Assembly: GCA_022560025.1 (NCBI GenBank)
Contig: JAFISE010000003.1
Location: 473,154-537,153, forward strand
Origin: Stagonosporopsis chrysanthemi
Lineage: Eukaryota > Ascomycota > Dothideomycetes > Pleosporales > Didymellaceae
Reading direction: 5' to 3'
DNA length: 64,000 bases
Shown one piece after another: positions 1-11,193 of this stretch (positions are counted from its first letter, which is position 1; each line of letters begins with the position of its first letter). Under the pieces are notes generated by a model. That model was not told the DNA's origin and made no database searches. It was given only the letters and a program-made list of their open reading frames with translations. A program made the position numbers and the translations under genes.

Positions 1-434
1 TGGGAGGTCTGTACTGATTGCGCCTGCATATGCGGGGAACGTCCAGATGAATAGGGCGCAGAGGCAGCATTAGTAGCAGTGAACCCAGGTTGATTCGGCG
101 CTGCTGTCGTCGCTGTGTAGCCAGTACTGCTCATGTTGCGCAAAACCTCAGCAGCTCGACTGCCGTTGTCGCTTGAGGCGCCATAGTTGCTTCCGCTGCC
201 GCTCCAAGTATTATCTTGCGCTGCCCCATACCCTGTACTTGAAGCTCCGTAAGATGATCCTGAATACGGCAGGTAGTCTGCAGGTCGGCTCGGTGCTGCA
301 GAAGGTGCCTGCTGGAACGGGCGCGACGGTTTCGTACTGGGCTTTGACGGCGGTGCAGTTTGATACGATGGGTACTGCGGAGCGGAGCTCTGTTGGTGGT
401 AATTGTAATTGTAATTGTAGTTATTTGAGGACAT
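1..434 (-). CDS. Low-complexity hypothetical protein, N-terminal part (runs off the left edge)
   Basis: An ATG at 434 opens a reading frame with no stop for about 144 codons to the window edge, so the 3' part is missing. The protein starts MSSNN followed by an (NY)n run. It is rich in Ser, Gln, Tyr, Pro, Gly and Ala throughout (motifs such as YPSYQTAPP and SSYGASS) and looks intrinsically disordered. The (NY) run is encoded by a short AATTAC-type repeat. I see no domain in the visible part and do not recognise the family. It is divergently arranged with RPL26 across a 447-bp gap. The start is chosen because it is the first ATG in the open frame. The composition, the long open frame to the edge and the placement support a real gene, but no function can be given. 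Confidence 0.55.
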   Translation of the reverse strand, partial: MSSNNYNYNYNYHQQSSAPQYPSYQTAPPSKPSTKPSRPFQQAPSAAPSRPADYLPYSGSSYGASSTGYGAAQDNTWSGSGSNYGASSDNGSRAAEVLRNMSSTGYTATTAAPNQPGFTATNAASAPYSSGRSPHMQAQSVQTS

Positions 435-881
435 CGCGGTAGAAGTCTAAAGACCGAGCGTCTCTTCGAACATCGGCGTGCGAATCGGTACGTCTCGAAT
501 CGTCTGGAGCTGTGAACGCGCAGCCGAGCCAGTGTGCTATCGGTGAATGGTGAAGCGCATTCGGAGGCAATTACGCAGTCAACGCGACATGACTGCATGC
601 AAGATGGTTTCTGAATACATTACGCAGTTGTTGAACGCGCGAGGAGATCAAAAACGCGTCAATGTGGTGACGTTGCTGGGATGGTGAGGCGAGCTGCGAT
701 GCGCGCGTTAGTCAGTCGCATCTGCCCGAGAGGTGAGTTGGCCAAGGGACGCTACGACGCATTTGGCCGATGGACTCGCTTCGCTTTAGGCTACTCCACT
801 TCCACTCAATATTCGCATCGAACTTCTCGACAGCCAACTTCTCGTTCTACTAACCCCATCTCCCGCCAAATCACAGCAGCA
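435..881. promoter_or_regulatory. Divergent upstream region of the left-edge gene and RPL26
   Basis: This gap holds no gene. A GTGAGT donor at 733, a CTAAC branch-like motif near 848 and a CAG at 874-876 suggest a 5' leader intron for RPL26 ending just before its ATG. That reading is an inference from splice signals only. Confidence 0.4.
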
Positions 882-1436
882 ATGGCCAAGATCGTGTCAA
901 GCTCTCGCCGCAACTCGCGAAAGGCGCACTTCAGTGCGCCGAGTAGTGTGCGCCGGGTCATTATGAGCGTATGAGGAATTGCTTGAACATACAAGGTCAT
1001 GTTCTAACAATCTTCAGGCGCCTCTGAGTAAGGAGCTTCGCGAAAAGCACGGTGTGCGCTCGATCCCCATCCGCAAGGATGTAAGTACCGCCTGTTTTGC
1101 GCCTCTGTCAAGGTTTGCTAACTTTTCGCAGGACGAGATCCAGGTTGTCCGTGGCTCCAACAAGGGCCGTGAGGGCAAGGTCAACTCCGTCTACCGCCTG
1201 AAATACGTTATCCACGTCAACGGCAGTACGTAGCCTCTTCGCCCGCGTCACGCGACCGCTACTAACCACTGCACACAGTCGTCCGCGAGAAGTCCAACGG
1301 CCAGTCGGTCCCCGTCCCCATCGCTCCCTCCAAGGTCGTTATCACCAAGCTCAAGCTCGACAAGGACCGTGAGCAGATCCTCGAGCGCAAGAGTGCTGGC
1401 CGCGCCGCCAAGAAGGAGAAGAAGGACTCCGCATAA
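882..1436 (+). CDS. RPL26: 60S ribosomal protein L26 (uL24)
   Basis: Cytosolic large-subunit protein uL24, which binds 25S rRNA near the polypeptide exit tunnel. There are four exons: 882-968, 1018-1080, 1132-1225 and 1279-1436. The spliced product starts MAKIVSSSRRNSRKAHFSAP. It contains the conserved blocks SSVRRVIMSAPLSKELREK, VRSIPIRKDDE, VRGSNKGREGKV (KOW-type loop), YRLKYVIHV and VVITKLKLDKDRE, and ends in a Lys-rich tail. All introns are 49-53 nt with GT-AG ends and keep phase. The N-terminus is about two residues shorter than in many fungal orthologues. Family identity is essentially certain. Confidence 0.97.
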
Positions 1437-2541
1437 GCGTTTCACCTCCTTTTGTACTTGACGACACAACATGGCTGCGATGCCCCGGAGCAACGGCGCG
1501 GGGTATCCTCTTCCTTCCGAGCGGGATGGAATAAAAAGTCGGTTCATACCATTTGGGCTGCAAGAACATGGGCGTTATACCGGCTTCTAGCTCGAACAAT
1601 GGATTCGCCGAACATTCGGCCCTGTCGAAGCTTTCTTCTGCAATGATACCACGAAGGATTTGGAGTACGACGACAACGAATAGAGAATTGTTGATCGAGC
1701 CTTCGGTCGTGTGATATCGTGATGTTCCTCTCGCCCTTTTTCCACCGCTAGAATATCTGGTCATCAGCTTAAACATCATAGCTGCTTGTACTTATACGAC
1801 TAGCGAAGAACGAACCCCGATGGCTTAGCCATTGCTCGCCTGCAGACCGCCTTCGAGATGACAATGAAGGAGGTGGTTTGATGGTGACCGACATCTCAAC
1901 ATCAGAATGAATCTTTTATCAATTCGACGTTTTCCCACACTTGATCATCCAGTTGTACTAAACGACCTCACATATCGCATGTCACCTTTCACACAACCAA
2001 CTCGCGTAAACTGAAGGCTGGGGCCAACAACATCATGTGTACACCAACGCCCTTTGTCACGCCCGTCCGTTGCCAATTGTTACGTCGACATCACCAACGC
2101 GCTCGAGCAGTCGGCGAACGCTTCTTCAAGTTCGGAGGTGGATGCACAATTGGTGTCACGACGTAAGTGGTCGACATGTACACACGATGCCTGCGTTTGA
2201 CAGCGATGTATGGGTCAGAAGCAGCTTGAAAGAGATGGGCAAAGGAGGCACGACTGATTGGCGGTAAAGAACTTCAGGTCTGCCACATGGGTTGGATCTC
2301 CCTTTGTTAATATTACCGTGTATATTCGTGCCCAACAACCCCCTCCCTGTTGAGTGCACCTAGCAGATTCGAACACTGCATGGACTGTATGTATACGCGG
2401 CAATGCACATTGGCTATAGAAAGTAAACGCGGATCTATTACGAGCACCACCACAAGGTTTACACAAATCTCCACGCGAATTAACCCCTCTGTCTCTACTA
2501 AAGACTCCAAAACTCCACCCAATGCCTCCTCTCATCCCAAT
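1437..2541. other. Intergenic, no gene seen
   Basis: RPL26 (forward) and the thioesterase gene (reverse) converge here. Short open frames exist on both strands but none has a recognisable domain. The first few hundred bases are probably RPL26 3' UTR. Confidence 0.5.
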
Positions 2542-3563
2542 CTAAATAACCACCCTCTTCAAATGCGCCGCCTGCCTAGGCTCAATAAACAGCGCCTCGG
2601 CCTCTGTCAGCACAACAGGCTTCTCCCCCTCGGTCTTGGGCAGCGTCTCCAGCCGCCCCTTAACCCATGCCTTGCGGCCCTCGACCTTGGTCGTCTCAGC
2701 CACAAGCACCACAATCTGATTCGCCATGCACGGCGCCTTGTAGGTGATGTTCAGACTGGCCGTGACGCCGACCTTGTTGGGAAGAGCGGGGAAGCAGCAA
2801 CGCGCGAGGCCCTCGTCGAGCAGCGTACCCAGAAGGCCCCCGTGCACAATGCCCGGGTGGCCGCACATCGCGGACCCGAGATGCTGGATCGAGACGAAGC
2901 GGCTGCCATCTGCGGTGCTGAACTGCAGCGGCGGCACAGTGATCTTGCCTGCGCCGAACAGCGTCCCGCCTGTGAGGTTCTGGGCGCGTAGCTGCTCGGG
3001 GATCTTGAGATGAGGCCGAGAGGCGATGTATGTGGGGTCGTCGAGCAGGCTCTTGGTGAAGGTATGTGCAAAGATACTGCTCTCGATCTCGGCGATCTCG
3101 GCGGTGGAGGGTGTGAAGAGGGTGAGTGTCTCTTCGTCGGTAGGTGGGTTGGCAAGAGCCCGGATGGATTCAATTGCGGGTGCGCCGGCCATGATGAAGC
3201 CTGCTGCGAAGGTGAAGACAGTGAGCGCGAGTGCGATTGGAAGCCGAACGTAGAGAGGACGTTTGGTGGCAGATGGTGTGGGGATTTGGGTGTTTGTCGG
3301 AGTTTCTGTTGCTGGATAATGTTAACTGTGAAGCCGCAATTGCGCAGCAACATCGACGTAGATGCTGCTACTGAGGGTATTGATGAGTACTCACCAGCAC
3401 TGCTTTGATACCGTCTGTGACCCACGCGTTTTGGGGCTATCTCTTTTATACACTTCACACCTCCACGGCCGAACTCGCCTCGTAAAGGCGGAAGCGCAAT
3501 TCTGCCACGCGCAACCCCGAGTCCCGCATGTCTCAATCCGGCGAACCTTGCGGCGGTATACAT
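2542..3563 (-). CDS. Mitochondrial membrane-anchored hotdog-fold thioesterase (PaaI-like)
   Basis: Two exons (3395-3563 and 2542-3305) give a 310-residue protein. Residues 1-56 are Arg/Ala/Gly rich with almost no acidic residues, like a mitochondrial presequence (MYTAARFAGLRHAGLGVARG). A hydrophobic segment near residues 77-95 (LPIALALTVFTFAAGFIM) looks like a membrane anchor. The C-terminal half is a 4HBT/hotdog domain with the HGG-x6-D signature (HGGLLGTLLDEG, about residues 211-221), expected to hydrolyse acyl-CoA thioesters. A model starting at the internal ATG (MAGAPAIES) would lose both the presequence and the anchor. The upstream exon joins in phase through a GTGAGT donor and CAG acceptor. 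This matches a little-studied family of fungal mitochondrial thioesterase-domain proteins. The substrate is unknown. Confidence 0.85.
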
Positions 3564-4416
3564 GGCTATATGCGCCTAGAAGAAAATTGCCGGCCGCTAG
3601 CAGTGTTGCGTGTTGAGTCAGTGAGTGGCTCTACGACCGTTGTATGGCGCTCGGGGCAAGGGTCAGGATTTACCGAGGCCCAAAGCACCACCACACCTAG
3701 TTTGCTCACATTTTCAGAGCCAAGAGATTTGAGCCTCACGACTAGGAGGGTGACTTCGGCCGACTGACACGGCGAAAGAATGTCAACATGACATTTGTGC
3801 GCCAGTTGTCCATTCCATCTTGGCTTCGTGTCTGAGTTCCTCGTCCAAGGTAGCATGTGAATACCATGTGCACTTGAGGTGGAGAGAGAAGGGGGCTCTG
3901 ATCAACAAATCTCATCGTTATTATTGGTTCGTCCATCTTGGACACATTGCTGCAACAAGAGCAGCATCTACTAGCTACGTACAGAAATCCGCCTCCATCT
4001 CGCGACGCCTTCGACTCTTGGACAAAGAAAGGTGTACTCGTATGCACAGATAAATGGAATGCGGTTCAAGCAAACAAGAAGAGAAAACGGTGCTCAACGA
4101 GAGGCGAGAAGATGTGGAGAGTATTTACAGATACGGTATGATGGTGGGTGGTAAGTGTCTTGACGCAAGCAGGTACTGCGTCGGGTATCTGTATGACCTG
4201 TGGGAGGTTGTGAAGCTTGAGCTTCCATGGCGCGAAAATTCAAACGAAAGCAGACGCCCGGCGCTAAGAATGCGTGCTCGATCAATGAAGTGAACAGCTG
4301 GTTGTACAAGCAATAGGAGAACCGTCGCAGATTGATGGTAATGCTTTTCCGGAACCGTTATGTATGTGCGTTGTGTCTGCCTATCAGAGTAGACAAATGG
4401 AGGGAAGATGTCAAGT
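3564..4416. other. Intergenic, no gene seen
   Basis: Upstream region of the thioesterase gene and 3' flank of the kelch gene. Only short, domain-free open frames occur here. Confidence 0.5.
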
Positions 4417-6927
4417 TTACCGGTTTCCACCTAGGTTCAACCATGACATGTTGTCACCCTCTTTCTGGTTTGGAGGATTAGGTCCACCAGGTGGGCCTCC
4501 GGGGAACATTGTGACTGTGCTCTCATGACCAATCTTTGGGATACCAGGGTGGAACGAGTGGTGGAAAGTTGGGCTCGGCATCGTTTCAATCTGCGCCGTC
4601 TGAGGCTGGTGGGGACCTGGAAAGATAGTCACTGTACTCTCGCGATCTTGTGGTGTTAGACCAAGACGAGGTGGAACAGGGTACATGGAGCTGAATTTGC
4701 TCTTGGGCATATCCTCTGCAGATGCACCTTGCGCGGAACCTGACGGGAACATGGTAAACGTGCTGCCCCGAGCATCGGGCACATCCAGGGCATTGTTGCC
4801 TTGGCCAGGATAAAACGAGCTGAAGTTGCTCTTCGGGTAGAATGAGTTGCCATCATCGGGGTAATACGAGCTTGCGCCGTCGTACTTGTGATTGTCCTTT
4901 GGCTCAATGATCATACTGCTGGTGTATGCGCTGCTAGGAGGTCGGCCGTCATCCCCGACTGGCGTCCAGCTTTCGACAGGGTTGCGGAAGTAGTGACCTC
5001 CGTTGTGACTCAGACTGGATCTTGAGCTGCCGGTAGAATTTGCGCGGCCAAGTTCTGCTTGCATGGGCTGATGTGGAAGAGACTGGCTTTGAATGCTGCC
5101 GAGTGTCGGGCTTCCGCTGGCTACCCGGCTAAGACGCTGGCCATCGTTGAATTTGGGAATTTCAAGCGGTGGCACGTATGTCGAAGGATGTTGGCTCGGC
5201 ATCCGCGAGTTGGTGTATTGAGATTGGCTCAACATGCTGCTCCTGTCGGAAGCAAAAGTTGATCGGTTGTCATTGTGGGCTGGCATAGCAAGGTTGGTGG
5301 CTTCATTGTTAGCGAAGTAGCGACTCCATCCAGAGCTTCGACTTCGACCGTTGGCTTTGTTTACTGGTGGGTTTCGTCCAGAGTTCTGTCGCACCATCTT
5401 CTCTTCTACGGGCTCAGGCTTCAAGTCAAACTTGGAAAGCTCATATGGCTCTTGCGAGTAGGCGAGTGGGCTAGGCTTCTTGACGAGGCCCGCCGTGCTG
5501 GCATCGCTAGCCATATTCTTCTTGTGACCATTTCCTCGCCCCTGGATGATAGCGAGCGAGGTGACCGAGTCATTGCCTTGTGGTAAATTGTAGGTCGCAA
5601 CCGAGCCGCCGGCCTCCTTCATGAAGGCGGCACCACGGTCGGCAAAGCTGAGGCGGTCTTTCTCACGCTCCACATAGCCAACCTGCTGTGCCTTCTTCAC
5701 CTTGTTCTTCCTGTGCTTGAGGCAGAACAAGATCAAGATCAAGATTGCAGCGATACCAAAGATAGTACCGAGTGTCGCACCAAGTACAGTCAACATCTTA
5801 GACTTGTTGTCTGGTGCTACTGCCGCTGCCGCAGTCGAGTCAGTGGCAGAGGCGCTCGGAGATGCGGTAAGCGAAGCCGTCGCTGTGGGTCGACTGTTCG
5901 AGATTGAGGACGTCACTGACGCAGACAACACTTGTTGCCCACCGAAGAAGGTTGTTGCGTTCACCCATGCGTTCTCCTTCGCATTGAACAGGCACAAGGG
6001 GTCTTGAGCGTTTCCACCTAGGGCAACGGTCATCCCGTCATCCCCCTGGGATAAAGAAAACCCTGAACGTGTGTACGGGGGAGCATCTGTCGCGTTGTAA
6101 CTGGGCCAGTCCGCGATGGTGTTTCGCTTTCTTTTGTCTCCAACAGTTGTTCCAGTCTTGGCCACGACTCCGCCTGCGTCCAAGAGAACAATGCGCTCGA
6201 CATTGTTCGGTGACACTCCCATGTCAAACTTTTGTAAAACCCTACTCCCGTCTTCTCCAAGGACAACGGAGCACTGGACCGATTGTTGGTTCACAATGCC
6301 AGCGTCCAACGATATGCCCAAGTCTTTCCACCCATTCTCTTCGCTGAATGTCCAGGCAGCGGTATTCGTGGCACCCCCTCCGATCATTAAAGCCGAGGTC
6401 GTGTCCCATGCGATGAGCATAGGCTGTACGGAAGGAGGAACGCCATTAGAGGGGAAACTCTGGACAGAGAACGGCTCTTCAGTAGAGAAGAGGAAGGTCT
6501 CAGGTGAGGCACCAACATCCCCATCCTTTTGAGAGCCTGAGAAGACGAGGATCTTCTTCGGACCCGCGAGGTATGCAGCGCCGTGGCTGTGTCGATTTTG
6601 GGTGTTCCAGCTTTCCGATCGTTGCCAATCCCATTTCTTCGTCTTGAACGTGTAGTGCATTAGCCCAGGGTAGTTCCAGTCGGCGGCTGTTGCGTTGGGT
6701 GTTCCTCCAACAATGTAAAGTCTTTCGCCTGCCCTCACGCATTGCTGTCCCGTCAACGATATGTCCATCGGTTCCTTCTTCCATTTTGCCCCCTCTTTCA
6801 ATTCCAGCGACTGAAATCCAGCGGAAGAGTATGCGTAAAGTGTGTTGTTGAATATAATCGAACAATGGCTGGCGAGGTCGTAGACGGGCATTGGATGGCC
6901 ATCTGTCATGCCCCCCACGTCCTTCAT
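4417..6927 (-). CDS. Kelch-type beta-propeller protein with one transmembrane segment and a long repeat-bearing tail
   Basis: The 836-codon open frame reads as a type I membrane protein lacking only its extreme N-terminus. Residues 10-330 resemble fungal kelch/galactose-oxidase-like propellers (PVYDLASHCSIIFNNTLY, RLYIVGGTP, HSHGAAYL, LVALGGN-like blades). A Ser/Thr/Ala-rich stalk (340-375) precedes a TM helix at about 379-402 (GATLGTIFGIAAILILILF), followed by a basic stop-transfer LKHRKNKVKK. The 430-residue cytoplasmic tail is Ser/Pro rich and carries 43-residue repeats near its end. No signal peptide is in the frame. The ATG used is followed directly by an AAG that could be a splice acceptor (CACTAATAAC branch about 20 nt upstream), so a 5' exon with the signal peptide is probably missing from this model. 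Likely a cell-surface or wall-sensing protein. Function not known. Confidence 0.8.
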   Translation of the reverse strand: MKDVGGMTDGHPMPVYDLASHCSIIFNNTLYAYSSAGFQSLELKEGAKWKKEPMDISLTGQQCVRAGERLYIVGGTPNATAADWNYPGLMHYTFKTKKWDWQRSESWNTQNRHSHGAAYLAGPKKILVFSGSQKDGDVGASPETFLFSTEEPFSVQSFPSNGVPPSVQPMLIAWDTTSALMIGGGATNTAAWTFSEENGWKDLGISLDAGIVNQQSVQCSVVLGEDGSRVLQKFDMGVSPNNVERIVLLDAGGVVAKTGTTVGDKRKRNTIADWPSYNATDAPPYTRSGFSLSQGDDGMTVALGGNAQDPLCLFNAKENAWVNATTFFGGQQVLSASVTSSISNSRPTATASLTASPSASATDSTAAAAVAPDNKSKMLTVLGATLGTIFGIAAILILILFCLKHRKNKVKKAQQVGYVEREKDRLSFADRGAAFMKEAGGSVATYNLPQGNDSVTSLAIIQGRGNGHKKNMASDASTAGLVKKPSPLAYSQEPYELSKFDLKPEPVEEKMVRQNSGRNPPVNKANGRSRSSGWSRYFANNEATNLAMPAHNDNRSTFASDRSSMLSQSQYTNSRMPSQHPSTYVPPLEIPKFNDGQRLSRVASGSPTLGSIQSQSLPHQPMQAELGRANSTGSSRSSLSHNGGHYFRNPVESWTPVGDDGRPPSSAYTSSMIIEPKDNHKYDGASSYYPDDGNSFYPKSNFSSFYPGQGNNALDVPDARGSTFTMFPSGSAQGASAEDMPKSKFSSMYPVPPRLGLTPQDRESTVTIFPGPHQPQTAQIETMPSPTFHHSFHPGIPKIGHESTVTMFPGGPPGGPNPPNQKEGDNMSWLNLGGNR
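4501..4839 (-). repeat. Coding repeat: 43-residue units in the kelch protein tail
   Basis: Residues about 697-739, 740-782 and 783-809 are three divergent copies of one module. The first two are exactly 43 residues and the third is shortened. Each begins with a (Y/M)P(K/S) then FSS-x-YP-like motif and ends with (E/G)ST(V/F)T(M/I)FP. Confidence 0.75.
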
Positions 6928-9900
6928 GATGCAGGCGGGTTATTAGTGTATCCAAAAGGCGGTAGGGTGCAAGTAAGAGACAGAGTACAAAGGGTACCAA
7001 GTCAAGACAGCAGCGATAACGAATGACAAGCGACTAGTATTCAGACAGGCTGCGCATGTCGAACGAGAAGGTTAACAAGTGGAGTCTGGTGTCGGTGCCG
7101 GGCACGCGCTGGTTGTACGCGGTGCAACAGCAAGCAGTGCGGTCGGGCGAGTAGTGAGCGAGCGAAGGTACGCTGGTGAGTAGAGGCGGCGTAGTCCCAG
7201 GTGTCTGGTGACTTAGAGGAGACGGAGAACAGAGAACAGGCGCGACGAGGGTAATGATTGTATCCAAGGACCCTCGACTAGGTACACTGTGACAAGACGC
7301 GAGGTCAGTGTTGTTGATCCACGGCGGATTGCGATAGACGTACTCAAATGAGTCGAATCGAAGACAGGTACCAGGACAAAGCGCGACAGTGAGGTCCAAA
7401 CGAACGGCGGCTGAAACAAGGCAGCTGAAAGAATGCACAGGCGGTGGTGAGAGGGCCCTCTGTCAAAGAGAGCACGTGTGTCTGAGCGAGTGCGGTGCGA
7501 AAGGAAGGGAAGCAGCACAGCTCTGCAGTGTACGGTGGGTGCCGTCAAGGTGAGGCTATTCAGGCGCTGGTGTGCAGCGGCTGGGGAAGAGACGTGAGCT
7601 GACCAGCTGCGAGGAGGCCGCAGAGGCCTCACCAGGGGCCCGTCCGCACTCACAGTCGCGCAAGGGTGGCTGCGGTGGGCATCCCTTCAAACAGGCTAGC
7701 AGGCGGAGCGTTCAGGGGCAGGCAGTGAGACAGCCCAATGAAAGTCCGGCTCCCCCTGCCGTGCCTGACCTACCGCCTAGCTGCATCTCGTCGCCCTGCA
7801 GGAACAGCCACCAGCGCACACCATCGATTGTCGGAACGTCTTCCTGGCCCAGCTGTGCTGACAGAGGCTCTGTTGAACACCGGTGCAGTCCAGCTCCGCG
7901 GTCAGCAGCGGACTGCCGCAGCACCGTCGTCGTCGTCGTGTAAACGTACTATGTATGTTGAGCGGTTGGTTCCTGTCCGATTCGTGTTCCAGCGTTCGTG
8001 AAACTCGTACACGAATGCGTGAGCAAGGATGTTTATCACCTTTTGCTCCTTCGCAGAGCTCACGAATCAGCACAAACGAACTCGACTCTCTGCCTGATTC
8101 CGCAAGCGCCTTGCCGCAACAGGCATGGAGCGCAGTGGCATCTTGGACACAGAAGGACGTCTGAAACCTTCTTGCATGCACATTGACATGCTCCTCCAGC
8201 GGCGTTTGTCGAGTGCGCAAGCTGGAGCCGAAGGATGCGCCCAAGTGGAGTGTTGGCGAGCACTCCAGCTCCCTTGGTGCCAACTGTGGCCATCTGACCT
8301 CCAGTTTCGTCGCACGGCGAGTCGCCTTTCACTGGAAGTGCTCGGCTAAGGCCAAGTCACATTTACAGTCACACCTGCAGTCACACTGCGTGCCAGGCGA
8401 TTCGCAGATAATGGGCGAAAGGCACAACAATCGCAATGTCGGAGGCGCGCGCTCAGGCCGCTGTGGGCGCTGGCTGGGTGGAGCGCGGAGTTCGCAGCCG
8501 GGTTGGACATTGAAACAACGGCAACGACGACCCACGCCCATTTGAGCAAACGCCACCGCGACATGAGCTGAGCTGTCACTTCAGTCACCATTTCTTCGCC
8601 ATTTCTGTCATCATCACAATTCGATGCAAATTGCGGAGATCGACGTTCACGACTCTCTTAATTATCTACCAGTGAATTGGTGTACCTAAAATTAAATCAT
8701 AACACGAGCCAGACATGCCGCAGCCGTGTTGGCGATACGGCTCCGTTGGCGACTCGCCTTGCGGCAGCTCTCCGTCCCGGACAGTCAGTATTGAGACTAG
8801 TCCGGCGGTTTACGAGAAGGCGGTGACTTCCTCGATGCATGGCTGCATGGCAAGATGGCAACATTCCCAGCTCGTCAATCTGAGGCATGGCCTGGGCTGG
8901 CCGCTGCAGCATGTAGACGGCAAGGGCACCCCTTCGAGAACATTCACCCATGAGCTTCTCCTAGATCGTCCATATTGCTTTGCCAGATTTACGCTAACGC
9001 TCATCTGTGTGCCGGACTGCTTCCCTCTCGTGACTGCCAGCTTGACGTCAACCTATTCATATGGTCACTGCGAGCGTTTGTATCTCTCCGCCGTCTGTTT
9101 GTCAGTCCATAATTGTGAAACGAGGAAGATTACCTTACCCACTCGTTTGCTCATGCCATCTGATCGTTTCTTGGATACAGTCGGTGCAACATCCATACAC
9201 AGCAAGGATCTGCTTCCTGTTGAGCGTTTCACTGTCATTGTCATTCCCACAATCGTTATGCGTTCGTCCACGCTTCCATCTGGGGATGCACGTGGGATCT
9301 CGTTATCGCGCGATCAGCCAGATTGCGAAGCTGTTCTGTAAGATGCGCAAGCATAATCTTACTTGTACATTTTGGAACCCAATGCATACCGCACAAGTGC
9401 TATTGAACGAAGGCCGCTCTTATGAATTACATTCCATAAATTCGGCCCCCTAGCAATACGAATCTCCGCTGAGCCTGGACGGCACCCTCATTCGATTCGA
9501 GTGAGGCACAACCCTACTGTGTGAACGAGACATTGTCATCCCCAGACGTATCAGTCTTACTTTGATCGCTTTCTCGCGACGATACTGAGGACTCCAGTTC
9601 TCGTCCCCTATGAATTGCTGCCCGAAACCTCAGGCCCACGCCAGCTATCAGTACAAATCATACGTGTCCCGCCTTGCGCGTATCAGCTTCGCGCCTATGA
9701 TTCATATCCTGGGAGTCCAACACCAAGACGTCCTTCTCCTTTTTCATATCGGGTAAACGATGCGTGCCGAACCTGTTGCTTACACGGGTCCATGGTGGTA
9801 CAAAATTTGATCCGGTCTTGGTCTGCACGAAGCATGTAGGTGGATTCATCGATCTTGACAACCAAAGGTAACAGGTTTTATGATTGACAACAGCAGCTCA

Positions 9901-11193
9901 GCGTGCAAAAACACCAGAGCATTGTCCCACCACTGCAGCCCTCCCGGTATGAAGGGCGCTTGACATCATTACAATGATGGGGCACAAGAGACTTGACCCT
10001 GCCGTTGAACCGAGGAACTCCTGCTTTAGAAGTTGGAGTCAGTGTGGGTGCTACACGACATGCTGGCCAGGAGAGATGCCCGAAGATGCTTGACTAGGCA
10101 CCTAAATTAAGCCCGAGCCAGCTCTCTTGCTCATATCCATATAGCTATGCTTCGGAGAGTCATGTGATCATTGCCCACATACTCAATGTTGCACGTAAGG
10201 ATCTTTAGCTAGATTAGGGACTGGGACACGGTAGTCACTACATCGTCTCTATGAAACTAGCAACCCTACAAACCTCATACCCGTATTGACTAAAACACAT
10301 TGTTTCGACCCGTACATCGCTTTGCTCGGGACGTGCCTGCCGTCCTTTTCTTCGAACAAAGTCCCCCAGAACAATGCTCCACAGGTTTTGCACATACATG
10401 CTCGCTAAGGGGCTAACAAAGAGTGGAGCCAAGTGCGATCGCAAGCTCAGAGCCTGTGGAACATTAAAGTCTGGACAACTAGCTACAGAGAGAAGAGCCG
10501 TACAGTCGGTATAGTAATGCCACGAAACATGTCCCAAAAATATGACGAGACTCCAAACATAACAGGCCTCTACCATAGAAGGTGTCGTGGTACCCACAAA
10601 GCAGTACATGATTCTGCGGTATGCACAGGGAACACAGCAGAGAGTCCCGATAGAGGAGGAGAAGAAGGAAGTGTTCAAGAGCCGCTAAAATCTATTGGTA
10701 GCCACTAGACACAGCCGACCATCTCTGTTTGCAATGCCTCTTTTCTCGACTGAAGGAAAAGCTTCGGAATCCTGATACCAGTCGAAATTTCTTACGTAGA
10801 GCTGCATCCGTCTGGGCTCATGACTGGGCAAAGGCACGCCAGCCATTGAATTGGTGATTCGAACATGACGGCTCCAAGTGATTCTGGCGTCGAGAGCACG
10901 TATGGAGATCGGTGGCTCTGGCTCGTTTACAGTATTTTTGACACTCATCTTCCTTTGCAGGCGTTGCTGGCTGCTGTGCTCTTGATCATGTAGAATCTGT
11001 CGGTCACTAGTAGATGTTATGGGTAGCACATCATCATCGCAACACATAGAAGGAATTTGGGTTGGAAAGTATTGTGCGTGTGCAAAACCAATTCAGAATT
11101 CGCAACGCCAGGCTATGCGGATGTTTAAAAGGTATGATAAATGGTACATTGTCTTCTTTGGCATAAGAAGGCAGTACGTCGAGTCGACACTTC
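6928..11193. other. Long gene-poor interval
   Basis: About 4.3 kb without a gene I can support. The part nearest the kelch gene is GC-rich and probably holds its promoter, leader and missing first exon. An imperfect 10-bp direct repeat (CAGTCACA-type, three copies) lies at 8354-8387. Open frames at 8715-9341 (+), 10238-10678 (-) and 10685-11047 (-, true ATG, 120 codons) show no domain and unremarkable composition. A lineage-specific small gene cannot be excluded. Confidence 0.45.

Noticed and set aside
2360..2395. tRNA-like B-box on the minus strand (TTCGAATC)
   Set aside because: The flanking bases do not form a T-arm stem and no A-box or acceptor stem is present at the right distance.
2350..2991. 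213-codon forward open frame
   Set aside because: It lies antisense to the thioesterase coding sequence and has no domain.
8715..9341. 208-codon forward open frame in the gene-poor interval
   Set aside because: Cys/Ser/Arg-rich random-like composition, no domain, and no splice context.
10238..10678. 146-codon minus open frame
   Set aside because: Cys/Ser-rich, no conserved motif, in an interval without other gene signals.
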